A stretch of 64,000 bases of DNA. It comes from Pholis gunnellus. Taxonomy: Eukaryota; Chordata; Actinopteri; Perciformes; Pholidae. The stretch covers positions 662,876 to 726,875 of the forward strand of contig OU342816.1 in assembly GCA_910591455.2 (NCBI GenBank), in the 5' to 3' direction. A program made the translations under genes and the position numbers. The notes under the pieces were generated by a model, which saw nothing but the letters and a program-made list of their open reading frames with translations, searched no databases and was not told where the DNA came from. Positions 43,854-56,100 of this stretch are shown piece after piece (positions within the stretch are counted from its first letter, which is position 1; each line of letters begins with the position of its first letter).

Positions 43854-46639
43854 CTGACCAACATACCAACAAATAAATGATTCATTTAAATGATTTTTTA
43901 GAGTTTTTAAAGTGTTTTGTTTGTAATATGTTTAATAATCATATCGTTTAGTTATCACTACTGAGAATTTAACAAACATTAAAACATGACGTAGATAGGT
44001 TTCAGGTTTCAAGATTTATATTTAAATTCATCTCTGACACACATGAAGATGTGAACACCGGCTGAATATCTATGATCAGAATCATTATAACTGTAATTTG
44101 TTGTTGCACTTTTGTTCATAGAGCAGTACTGAATTGAACAATGAGATTTATCACAAAAAAATCATGCGATTAATCGCGATTAAGAATGTAATCGTTGCCC
44201 AGCACTGTAATTGTTATATCTGAGGTGTTTTAGTGATTTCTGCTCTCTGGTGTCCCAGAAGCTTTCATTAGTGCCTGAGACGCTGGGCGTCTCCCAGAGC
44301 TCCCAGTGGGTTCATTAGCTTCACAAACTGTTGATAAGTGTTTTTATACGGTGGACCTCGTTAATGATCACATCGGGTTCAGGAACATTAACGCTCATTA
44401 CCGGCTGCCGTGGCAACTGGAACCCGGTGTTGATGAAACCGGGGGACCATCAGGGGGGTGATGTGGTCCCGGAGCTCCCAGCATGCAACAGTTTGAACTA
44501 ACTTTGAGTTTGTAACCAATAACAATAACACAGCGAAGTTTAATTTCACAGATTCACTTTTGACATCTCGAGTGTCTCAGAAATGCATCAAACATCTTCC
44601 TGTTTGTATTGATTTAAAGCTGATGTCATCATATTACTACTTATTTTGGATCATTAAACTCTGTCACAAGAGAAAACAGGAAGCAAATGTAACTTTTAGA
44701 GATCTGCAGATCTCTTCTCTTCACCATCGACACCAGCATCAGTGATTCTGTTGTTTTGTTCTAGCAGCTGGTCTACGAGGCTTTTCAACCGCTCTGAAGT
44801 CATTAAACCATCATCAATGTGAAATATTATCCTTTAACTTTATTAGATTCTTACTGTAGTTTATTCTGTCGTTCCTTTACGTTGGATATGTTGGCAGGAT
44901 GAGGGTTAAACGGTGGACGAGCCACAGAATCATTCACCAAAGTTGACAAAACATTCATAATCTAAACAATGTGTTTGTTTGCATTTTAAATCAGAGGAAA
45001 ATTAGAACTCTATCTAAATCGACAACAGAAGAGCAATATATCACCAGAGTAAGAAGTGGCTGTTGGACCGGCTCGTGTTGATGGAATAAAACATCACAAC
45101 TTCTTTTGTCATTTTACTTGAGAGATTTTTAGGAGAAACGACTTCCTGTCAAACATAAAGAAGCCAACAGCACTCGATATCAGCGGAAGGTCGACGACAC
45201 GGTTTAGTAAAAACAAGCAAGTACGGATCTGAGAGGGACTCAAACGATGGTGCGTTCAGGTGCTCCTCGGATGGCAGCAGCAGTTCTTGTGACTTCGTTA
45301 ACAACATGGATGCGATAAAGAACACGTGTTGTATTTCACTGCTGAAACAACACGCTCACTGTTTGTGAGCTGTTCAAAGGGGCGTTCATGTCGGAGAACT
45401 CATGTAATTGCGATTATTCTGACGCTACCTGAATGCAGCACAAAGGCCCTGTTAGCCCCAAACAGAAGCTCCTTTGTGAAGGTTGTGAACTGTGTGACGC
45501 GTCTTCTTGACGTGTTGTTTCAGGGTTTTATCAGACAGCTGCTGTCCCCTCTTCCTGGTGCTGTGACCCGGTTCTGAATCTCTTCCTGGTTTGGAGTACC
45601 GGACTGTACCGGACTACTTTCACTCCGGTTCATAACCAGATAAACGTTCCTCACAGTAACTTTAATATTGAAACAACAAGCTGTTAGTAAGCAGAGAAGC
45701 TGCTGAGGTTCAGATATTTAAACCACTGAGCAGATAAAAAACACATCTGAGGGGTTCTGGTTTGGACTCAGCAGAGTTTCCAGATGTCTCAGCAGACGTA
45801 AAAACACAAACACCAGTTTGTGTTTGAGGTCTGGGAACTGGAACAGGAAGCTGTGAACACTAAATCTGCTGGTTTGAGCTTCATTATGTCAGACGTGTAA
45901 ACAAGAAACCCGGTAATAAATCATCTTCATCATCATCATCTTCACCTCAGCAGACGTCTGGAGACAACATGACGAGCTCAAACACATTGTGTCAGAGTGG
46001 GATGTTCTACCAGACGTTTAGTTTCCATGTTTGTGTCTGAAGCTCAGTGAAGATCTGATGAAGAGGATGAAGAACACAAAGACGCCTCGTTTGTTGATCC
46101 GTAATGTCCTAATAATTATTGAATCAAAAGATAACAGAGGAATACTGATTGTTTTTACATGTAATGCATATAAATATAATACATGTTATATATTAATGTT
46201 TTTATGCGTAACATGTATCTGAAAAGTAACTAAAGCTGGCAGATACAAGTTATAAAGTTGCAATAAATGTATTTAATTAGAGTATAAGTACCTAAAGCTG
46301 TGTAGTACTTGAGTAGTCGTACTGATGATCATCAGTTATTTTACAGATGCAGGAAGTAGAAGAACTGTAGATTTGACTTTGGCTCCACCTGTTGGTCACA
46401 TGACCGCACTGCACTGCATAATCATTTTAGTCTCTTGAACCCTGTGATGCTCCTTTTTTATTCTTTATTTTTCTGACCTAGTTTGACAACAAAAAGAAGA
46501 AGATATCTGATATCGTGTGTTTTAGTTCTTACATTTTATATTCTCTAATAATGAAGCCACTAGTTTTCACTCTGAACTAAACATCACAATCCTTCAGTGA
46601 CTCTCTATTCCCTCCATAAGAAATACATCATTTCAAAAA

Positions 46640-46870
46640 ATTATTATGATTTTTTTGTATAGCCCAAAATCACAAAGTACTAATTTGCCTCAGAGGGCTT
46701 TACAATCTGTACACATGTTACATCTTCTGTCCCAGAACCCTCACAGAACAGGAAGAACTCCCACAAAAGAACTGAACGGGGAGAAAAGAGGGAGAAACCT
46801 CAGAGAGCCACAGAGGAGGGTCGTCTATCAGCATGGACACAAGTGTGACAGAATGAACAGCATAACAGAG
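46640..46870. repeat. teleost interspersed repeat, copy 2
   Basis: GTATAGCCCAAAATCACAAA, CCTCAGAGGGCTTTACAATC and GAAACCTCAGAGAGCCACAG. Its first half matches 23010-23090. The 11-bp array begins right after it. Confidence 0.65.
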
Positions 46871-46878
46871 TTACAACA

Positions 46879-48038
46879 CATCATGAATACATCATGAATA
46901 CATCATGAATACATCATGAATACATCATGAATACGTCATGAATACATCATGAATACATCATGAATACGTCATGAATACATCATAAAACATCATGAATACA
47001 TCATGAATACATCATGAATACATCATGAATACATCATGAATACATCATGAATACGTCATGAATACATCATGAATACATCATGAATACATCATAAAACATC
47101 ATGAATACATCATGAATACATCATGAATACATCATGAATATATCATAAATACATCATGAATACATCATGAATACATCATGAATATATCATGAATACATCA
47201 TGAATACATCATAAATACATCATGAATACATCATGAATACATCATAAATACATCATGAATACATCATGAATACATCATGAATACATCATAAATACATCAT
47301 GAATACATCATGAATACATCATGAATACATCATGAATACATCATAAATACATCATGAATACATCATGAATACATCATGAATACATCATGAATACATCATA
47401 AATACATCATGAATACATCATGAATACATCATGAATACATCATAAATACATCATGAATACATCATGAATACATCATGAATACATCATGAATACATCATAA
47501 ATACATCATGAATACATCATGAATACATCATGAATATATCATGAATACATCATGAATACATCATAAATACATCATAAATACATCATGAATACATCATGAA
47601 TACATCATGAATACATCATGAATACATCATAAATACATCATGAATACATCATGAATACATCATAAATACATCATGAATATATCATGAATACATCATGAAT
47701 ACATCATGAATACATCATAAATACATCATAAATACATCATGAATACATCATGAATACATCATGAATATATCATAAATACATCATGAATACATCATGAATA
47801 CATCATGAATACATCATGAATACATCATAAATACATCATGAATACATCATGAATACATCATGAATACATCATGAATACATCATAAATACATCATGAATAC
47901 ATCATGAATACATCATGAATACATCATGAATACATCATGAATATATCATAAATACATCATAAATACATCATGAATACATCATGAATACATCATGAATATA
48001 TCATAAATACATCATGAATACATCATGAATACATCATA
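46879..48038. repeat. 11-bp minisatellite, about 105 units
   Basis: The unit is CATCATGAATA, repeated head to tail with frequent ATGAAT to ATAAAT changes, a few CGT variants and shortened CATAAAACAT units. Variants recur in similar order, so blocks have been amplified. No coding. Confidence 0.97.
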
Positions 48039-49632
48039 AAACAAACATAAAGAAATGAAAACAACTCATGTGAATTATTGTATATTTAGTTTGAAGTGTT
48101 TTAACTATTAAAGTAGGAAGTTAAATAATATTATGATTACATAATAATCTACTATAAGGATTTAAATTTCATTGTCAAACATGTAAAATCAGATCAAGAG
48201 AAGAGATTTGAAGCAGAAAGAGAAAAATAAATATTTCATAAATCACAAATCAACTTTGGTTTTATACGTAAGTAACGAATGAAAATAAGTGAGATAAGAA
48301 GAGAAACGATCAAATCATTATTTTATGTATGCAGTGAAACTTTATTCTAAATGAAGAGGAACTTCATTTATATGTCCAAACCTGATGCCTACAATACCCA
48401 CAATGCAACAGGACAGACTTGGCTTTTCTCAGACTCTAGTCCTGCCTTCAACACCCAGGGTTCACATTCCAGTTCCTCCTCCTCTTCCTCCTCCTCTTCC
48501 TCCTCCTCCTGGGAGGTTTAAAGAAACACTACGAGAGAAAACCAGAAGAACAGAGTCGACCTGCAGCTTCTCACAGTGAGTCTGAATGAACCACTTCTGT
48601 CTGGGACCTTCTGGTGATTGTTACTGGGACTACTGGGACCACTGGGACCACTAGAACCACTAGAACCACTAGAACCACTGGGACCACTAGAACCACTGGA
48701 ACCACTGGGACCACTGGAACCACTGGGCTGTGAAAGGAGCGTTTCAACAGACTGAAGTGAGAGAAGCTGATTTGTTGACAGCTGTGCTCTGATTCCTGAA
48801 TGAATGCAGCTGTTGGTGTTTGCAGATACTTCAGTACACAGAGTACTACCTTAATTACAGCTTCCAGGTATTTGTAACTCGATCACTTCCTCTTTACATT
48901 TTCAGAGTAATAATAATAATTACATGTACTTTTCTTTTAAAGGCAAAACACTCAACAATTTGTTACAGTTTGATATGTTGTGCTCTTTTGTTTTGACAAG
49001 TAACAAAATGTCATTAATTTGATTTTAATTTACTTATTTTTAACGTCTTTAAAACGTTTCCTCTAAATGAGGCTCTGCTTTGTAAATCAGCTTCACCAAA
49101 TGATGATGATGATGATGATTCATTCTTCATCCCACAGAGACACTCACTCAGATTACTGGAATTCTTTTGGTGAATTATAAAAGCAGAATCCTGCAGTTCC
49201 TCTAACGGCCACCAGGCGCTGCTCTAAAACACTTTTTTTAACGTATAAAAACACATAAATACGGTTGTTAAAGGCAAAAATGATTATTAGATCCTGTTTG
49301 AGTTGTGCCATGAAATAAACACACGGTGTTTGTTAATTTGAAAGATAATTTTGCACGTTAAGAAAGTCTCATTTTGTCATAAATAAAGTACAGTAGACTG
49401 TGAAAATACGTAATAATAAAGATGACACACCTAAAAGCGTTGTCTCTGTCTGAAGCTACAATGTGTTTGGTACCAGAATGTTCTCTCAACAACATAGTTC
49501 TTTCTCTTCACTGATCAAAAGAGTCGCTGATAAAATACATCAGTTAAGATCACGTTACATTTAGGAGCATAGCTAGCTAGCAAGACAAGCGAACAGCCAT
49601 GTTGGATACCCGAAAGAGGCGTTTTTTCGCCT
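48039..49632. other. intergenic, simple repeats only
   Basis: A CTCCTC-rich tract at 48475-48512 and a 9-bp repeat of ACTGGGACC/ACTAGAACC at about 48630-48729. No gene recognised. Confidence 0.5.
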
Positions 49633-50178
49633 CTCTATATAAGAAGTGGACGAAGTCATTATGACGCCATATGGTTTGTGGACTACAGTTTTAAAGACTT
49701 TAAGTTTGGCCTTTTGGCCGTCGCTATCTTGTTTTTTGCAACCAGAAGTGACACGAGAGGGAGGAGCTACAGACAACCGAATGATGGATCGGACATTTTT
49801 AGGAGCAAAGTTAGTGGTAACTTGTTGTTCAAAGAAGTAATGAGTAACTTTCATGAAGTGAAACCCCCACTGTAAAAGAGTTAAAGCTGTAACGGACAAC
49901 TCCCAGACCGGACAATGCCGTGGTAGAGACCTGTCAATCACCCTGTAGCCCCGCCCCTAAAGCATCCCCTGCTTTATGGTCTGTGTGACTCTAAATGGAC
50001 CATCATTTACTAAATGAACATCATGCTGTATTGAAGAAGACTTGAAACTAGAGATTGAGACCATAAACTCATGTTTACAATGTTTACTGAGGTAATAAAT
50101 CAAGAGAGAAGTAGAGTCATTTTCTCATAGACTTCTATACAACCAGAGGAGTCGCCCCCTGGTGGACAGTAGAGGGCA
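49633..50178 (+). repeat. interspersed teleost repeat, copy 3
   Basis: Starts TATATAAGAAGTGGACGAAG and contains ACCTGTCAATCACCCTG, TGAACATCATGCTGTATTG and GAGTCGCCCCCTGGTGGAC in the same order as copy 1. Confidence 0.8.
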
Positions 50179-51646
50179 GCACAATAAAAAGGTGTTTTTA
50201 TCCTGTAGTTATTCTTTAAAACAGACTCAGCGGTCTTTGTTGATGGAATAGTTCTTCAGTTAGCTGTTGTTTTTGTCTAACGTTGAAAGACTCGTATTTG
50301 TGTCGGACGTTTTGGTTTTTGAGTTGGAAGCTTGTTTTGTTTCATCGGCTCTGAGGAGAAAATGTCTGTTGACATTCTTCTGCTGATAAGAAATCTCTTC
50401 TTTCCTGTTGATTCATGCCTCTTTCTTCTTCTCTTTCTATTTCTGTGTCCCTCTTGTTTCTGTCTCAAGATGCTTTAGTCTCAATCCAGAAATAATTATT
50501 ATCGCTCATCAAAAATGATCGATATTACGTTAGATATGATTAATTTATTAGATACAATTATAAATAATAAAACTAGACACAATCAATTTAGACCAGCTCC
50601 TACAAAGTAAAAGCCTGATGTTTTTATCTGTTGGATGGATTTTAAATAAATATGGTTCATCATTCAGGATGATCTGTAATAACTTTATTGATCCTCTGAC
50701 TTTTCATCATAGCTCCATCATCAGGTCAATATGTTAATGTGTCCAACACTTTAGCTAATGTTAGCATGCTAACAAGCTAAGCTAAGATGGTGAACATTAT
50801 AGCTGTTAAACTTCAGCATGTTAGCATGCCAACCCAAAGTGATGGACGGGTCAAACAACCAGGACTTTCACCCAGGAGACAGATGTTCATGTCTCCGGTT
50901 AAACCAAAAGTCAACGTTGACTTATTTCACGTTTTACGTAACAAGCTAATTTATTTAAAACACAAACAAAAACACAAACTTGTTTTGTTACACTTCACAT
51001 CGTTACATTTTACTTCTATAACACATTTTTGCACGTTTATATATTTTTTCCAACACTTTGTTTTGTTCTGAGTTCATGTTATATACCTTCATGTTTATTC
51101 ATATCGACTCAGAGGCTCTAAAGACAGCAAACTTTAGACCAGATCCACTCCTTCTCTTTTTACCTTTCACAATAAAAGCCCCTCTGTATATTTAATATTT
51201 GAAGTTCTTTGTCTTGTTTTTTCGTCACCTCCCCGTTGATTAAAGTTCTTTAGAATGGTAGTGATGACCATCGATAAGTCCTCTGATTACATTGGGTGTG
51301 ACCTACAACAAAGGCTGGAATCAAACCGGTAACGTGGTTTTGTGGCGTGCGAGCAGAGACAAACATAATGAAAAAAGATTATTTGATTGGAACATCAAGG
51401 GAGTTGTAGTCCTGTGCAACAATGGACTACACGTTAAAGACACAGAGTCTGTAGAGACACGTCACATAAATACAAACAAAATACGTTTTTTTACCGTTTT
51501 CCTTAGTTTTGTTTTCATTTTTTTGACCTGCTGGATCAAAACCCTGCCGATTATTTGTCTTTTATAGAAACAGGAAGTAGTGGCGAGGTGTTCATGATCA
51601 GAGAAACTGTGTTTTGTATCGTACAGGTTTAGTTCTGGTCCTCCAG
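50179..51646. other. upstream of slco2b1, no gene seen
   Basis: Contains a TTAGCATGCTAAC-type repeat near 50750-50830 and, at about 50840-50990, an inverted relative of the 9.3-kb repeat. Promoter and non-coding first exon(s) of slco2b1 may lie here, but I cannot place them. CCTCCAG at 51640-51646 may be an acceptor for the exon with the start codon. Confidence 0.4.
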
Positions 51647-51672
51647 TCTCTCCGTGTGGTGAACGTTGAATC

Positions 51673-51759
51673 ATGGGGGCCAAAGACCTCAACGTGACCT
51701 CTGACCCCGAGGGGTCCCGACCTCCTGCCCGACGCCGGAGTCCTTTCAACAGCATCAAG
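51673..51759 (+). CDS. slco2b1: slco2b1 coding exon 1
   Basis: ATG then 29 codons ending SPFNSIK, donor AAG|GTTCGT, phase 0. Cytoplasmic N-terminus. The ATG is preceded by AATC and no in-frame alternative was preferred. Confidence 0.8.
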
Positions 51760-53047
51760 GTTCGTCTGCTCTCATTGGTTTTTAAATGGAAATATTTTGC
51801 ATTCTGTATTAAAAAATAAGATATTTAACAGAAATAATACAAAGATTACTTTTTGTGTGAAAAAAAAGTGAACAAGAAATTACAACAATTTTAACTTTTT
51901 TTTCTGATTTAACACAGAAGTTAAAAGTCTCTTTAAAGTCTGTCAGTGTGAGATTCTCCTCCATCACTGATGTTGTTGAATCAGAAATGAAGGAAAACAA
52001 ATCTGTCTCCTGTACAATGTTATGAGTGTTGATGGAGCTGCTACAATGTTAGCATATAGCTTAGCACCGATCAAACCAAACTCAATTCAGAAAACAAGTA
52101 TTTTAAAAGTTATTTACTTGTCGTCTTGTGGAGAGAACTAATGAATTCAGACTTTTTACAAATCTACATCATCATGTTGATATTTCGGCATCTTTTTTAT
52201 CTGTTTCTGCATCTTTTTTATCTGTTTATTGTAATTAAAATAGTTTATTTTGGGTTCATACAGCTGCAGTGTGAGGCGATTAGTTTCCACAACATGAACT
52301 GCAGCAATCTGACGTTTGTATTTGATTCAGCAGATTTAGTGTTTAACTTCAGGACTTGTTGTTGCTTTGAGGAGAAAGTTGACTTCCTGAAGTTCATCCT
52401 GGTTTTGTTCTCTGAAGTCACAAAGGTCAACGTTTCCTCTACGAACCAAACCGATGAGCTCATCGTGTCGTTAGTCTCTCATCATGCCTTCTTAGTGTTT
52501 TTTGTTTTTATTAAATATCAGGATCATTGATTTATTGTCAGGATCATAAATGAATGAAGATTAAATCTTATTTGATAAATTAAGTGTTTTCTTCCCTCTC
52601 CTCCTCCAGTTCTTTGTGTTTTGTCACAGTCTTCTTCAGCTGGCTCAGCTCCTGGTGTCTGGTTACATGAAGAGTTCCATCTCCACCATCGAGAGACGTT
52701 ACGGTCTCTCCAGCCAGAAGTCTGGTCTGCTGGCTGCTTTCAACGAGGTCAGAACCACAACGTCCTCTTGTGTCCTCTTGTGTCCTCTCATGTCCTCTCT
52801 CATGTCCTCTCACCCTCTCATCCTCTCGTGTCCTCACGTGTCCTCTCATGTCTTCACACGTGTGTGTGTCCAGGTAGGGAACACGGTCCTCATTGTGTTC
52901 GTGAGTTTCTTGGGGAGTCGTGTTCACCGGCCTCGGTTTATTGGAGGCGGAGCTCTGCTGGCCGGCCTCGCCTCGCTGCTGATGGCGCTGCCACACTTTG
53001 TGGGCGGAGCCTACGACTACACCGACCGCATCAGCTGTGAGACCACA

Positions 53048-53101
<54 letters not shown>

Positions 53102-56100
53102 CATGGTCCCCATAAAGCTTCTGGATCTTGTAGATTCATTGACCGCCTCTGATTTTTTATTCTTTATTCGGATAAATAAAAAACTGAATCTGGTTCACAC
53201 TTTAATGAACCATTTCATTCAAAATAATGATAATAATAATAATTGTAATTATAATAACTATAATTATTATTATTATTATACACTTTACAAAGGGGATAAT
53301 AAATTAAAATGTTAAATAAGAAAATGAGAAATATTTAAAAACATAAATCACAGAAATAAACAATTAAGCAGTGATGACAGACGTAAGAGTATAAATGTAT
53401 TAAAAAGAGATATACAAATATATATTATATGAGTTCTGGACTCATATAATATATATTACATGTTGGTGTTAAAGTGTCTTTTTTTGTTGGTCACTTAAAG
53501 TGAGTTGAGAAGAGACTTAAATGAGAAGTTTAAGAAAATTCTTAAAAGAGAAAAAGGTAAAAACTTCCTCTGAAATAATGAAATGCTGGGTTTGCATTGT
53601 AAGATATTATATCTCCTGTGTTTCCCTGCAGCCTCCGGTGAGAACACCTCTGGTCTCTGCCAATCAGAGAGCCCCCTCGCCACCTCGTCCTCCAATCAGA
53701 GCTGCAGCCGGCAGGAGAGCCCCGCCCAGCTGGGGGTGTACCCTCTGCTGCTGATGGGTCAGCTGCTGCTGGGCATCGCCGCCGTCCCCATCCAGCCCTT
53801 CGGCATCTCCTTCATCGACGACCACGCCAGCAGGAAGAACTCGCCGCTCTACCTCGGTAGCTTTTCACTCAGACTCCGGATCAAGAGACGTTTTTATCTA
53901 AAGTGAAAAAAGTTTATTTAGTGTTGTTAAAGTGGTAGTGCTTCCGTACACCAGAGTCCCTTTAGAAAACCTCTCATTCTACTGCAGCAGGGTCCGACCC
54001 TCCCGGTCCTGGTTCTGTCCTCTTCCTGTTTGTACTTTAGGCTCCGCCTCTTTTACCGCCCACCATTGCATCGTTCTCTGGAACCAATAAGAACCAGTGT
54101 GAGGCTGAAACAAAGACACCAGTTACTCTCAGACTTCCTCATGTATGTGGGAAATGTCTCAAATAATTAAACCGCTGAAGACGATATTTGGTTTCATTCA
54201 GACACAAAAACATTAGAAGACTTTTAACAGTTTGGTTTTTTTATCGGTATCTTCTGCTGTTGTCTTTTTGTTTGCTGCTTCTCTTCTCTTTCTGCTCCCA
54301 CATTCACCTCCATGTTTTCAGACTTCTGACGGTTGAACGTAGACGAGAACAAACCCAGTTAAAGCGAGTTAGCGTGAGATTTATAGAATGCAACCAGCAA
54401 CAAATATACAGTACATATATATTTAATCTCACATTTCTACGTATTAAAACTCAATGATTGTCTTCACCTCTGAACTTTGAGTTTAGGTGATGTGTTTTAA
54501 ATATTGATTAAAAAAATGGAAATATAATTTCAAGTCTGTATTTTGTGGTTGTTGAGATTTCCAAACCAAGAACATTCACATATAAAACTTAAAAATTCAG
54601 ATAAAATATTCCTGATTTGTTTGGATGCAGAATACAAATGATTTTGTTTTTAGATTCAACATTTCTAGCTGAAACTAAACTTCTCTTTTGTTGTTCAGGA
54701 ATCCTCCTCGCTGTGACCTCCATCGGCCCGGCCGTCGGCTTCATCACCGGCTCCCTCATGCTGCGCTTCTACGTCGACTTTGACAAGTTACCAGAAGGTG
54801 AGGAGACGAACTTCAAGTTAATTTATGACCCGTCCTCTAAAACCAGGGGGAGGATTTCCTGCATGTGGCAGCGACTTCTGAGAAGTTAAAACATTTCCTC
54901 ACTTCAGATGTAGAAACATCTGATATTTAATAGAGATAAACAACATGTTATTTATTTATATATATATATAAAGTGACCTCTGTGAACTGTCAAATTATTT
55001 TAATAATGATGGATTTGAGATTTGGGGTCAGCTTTTATTAATTATTATTCTTGTTTATTATTTTCATTGTTATACTAATAATATCATAATAATAATAATT
55101 ATTATTATTATTATTATTAATGTATTGATAATATTATAATTATTATTGTTTATTATTGTTATTATTATACTAATATTATTATTCTTGTGATTATTATAAT
55201 TATTGTTCATTATTATTCTTGTTATTATTATTATTATACTAATTATTATTATTATTATTATTGTTATTATATCTTTTTACGCCCTGTGAAACCCTGCAGG
55301 TATGTTTTACATAATGTCTTTTCAAAATAAACCTCTGTGTGGTACGTCACTGGGAGTTAATGGGAGGCCATTGTTTTTTATGCGCTGGTCATTTAACTGT
55401 AATCTGTAGATTTCTACTAAATTCACCAAAAGATAATGCCTCATTTGCATATGTAAACATAACAATTCAGAAACCTTGTAACACAGTAACTCCTCCTCTT
55501 AGTGTGAGTGATGAAGTGGTGAAGCTTCATGGTGAATGTATGAGTTCATGTGTTCACTCTTCACCTGTAGAGTCTCTAAATGTCTGTAATGAACTAAACG
55601 TCTCTTTAAAGGACGTTTTCTCTCAATGAGTTTGTTCTCAGACTCTGATGATAAATCTCCTTCAGCAGCTCTTACACACACCAAACGTTACACGTTCATT
55701 CCTCTCTATGTGCTGAAGGTTCACACATCACTCACACACTCATGTATACATTTATTAATAAAAACATGGAGAACATTGATTATTTAAATGGCTGTTGACA
55801 GTATTTTATGATTTATGGATATCCAAATATCAAAAACCTTTGACTTTGGTATGTCAACAAAATGTATCCAAAGTTTACATTTACGTTCTGGAAATGTATT
55901 CAAATGAGATAATTACTCATTTGCATATGTAGCTGACCAACCGTAGGACAAGTTGGGAGAGCGACTGGATAGATTTATACAACATTAAAGATGATTGTTT
56001 TTCTTACTATTGAAAATTGGAGACATTTTTATAGGCTGCAGATGATTTCTCAAAGTAGCTGACACATTTATTATTTCTGTGGAGAGAAGATGAATATCAG

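Larger units (their letters stand above)
40854..46639. other. long intergenic stretch, no gene recognised
   Basis: No exon of a known family was found. Small items are a C-run at 43042-43064, a perfect hairpin at 43820-43853, a teleost repeat piece at 43618-43690 (TAGCCTAGCTTAGCATAAAG), a repeat end at 44140-44209 (GATTAATCGCGATTAAGAAT, TTGCCCAGCACTG), and a repeat piece near 46210-46320. Confidence 0.5.
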
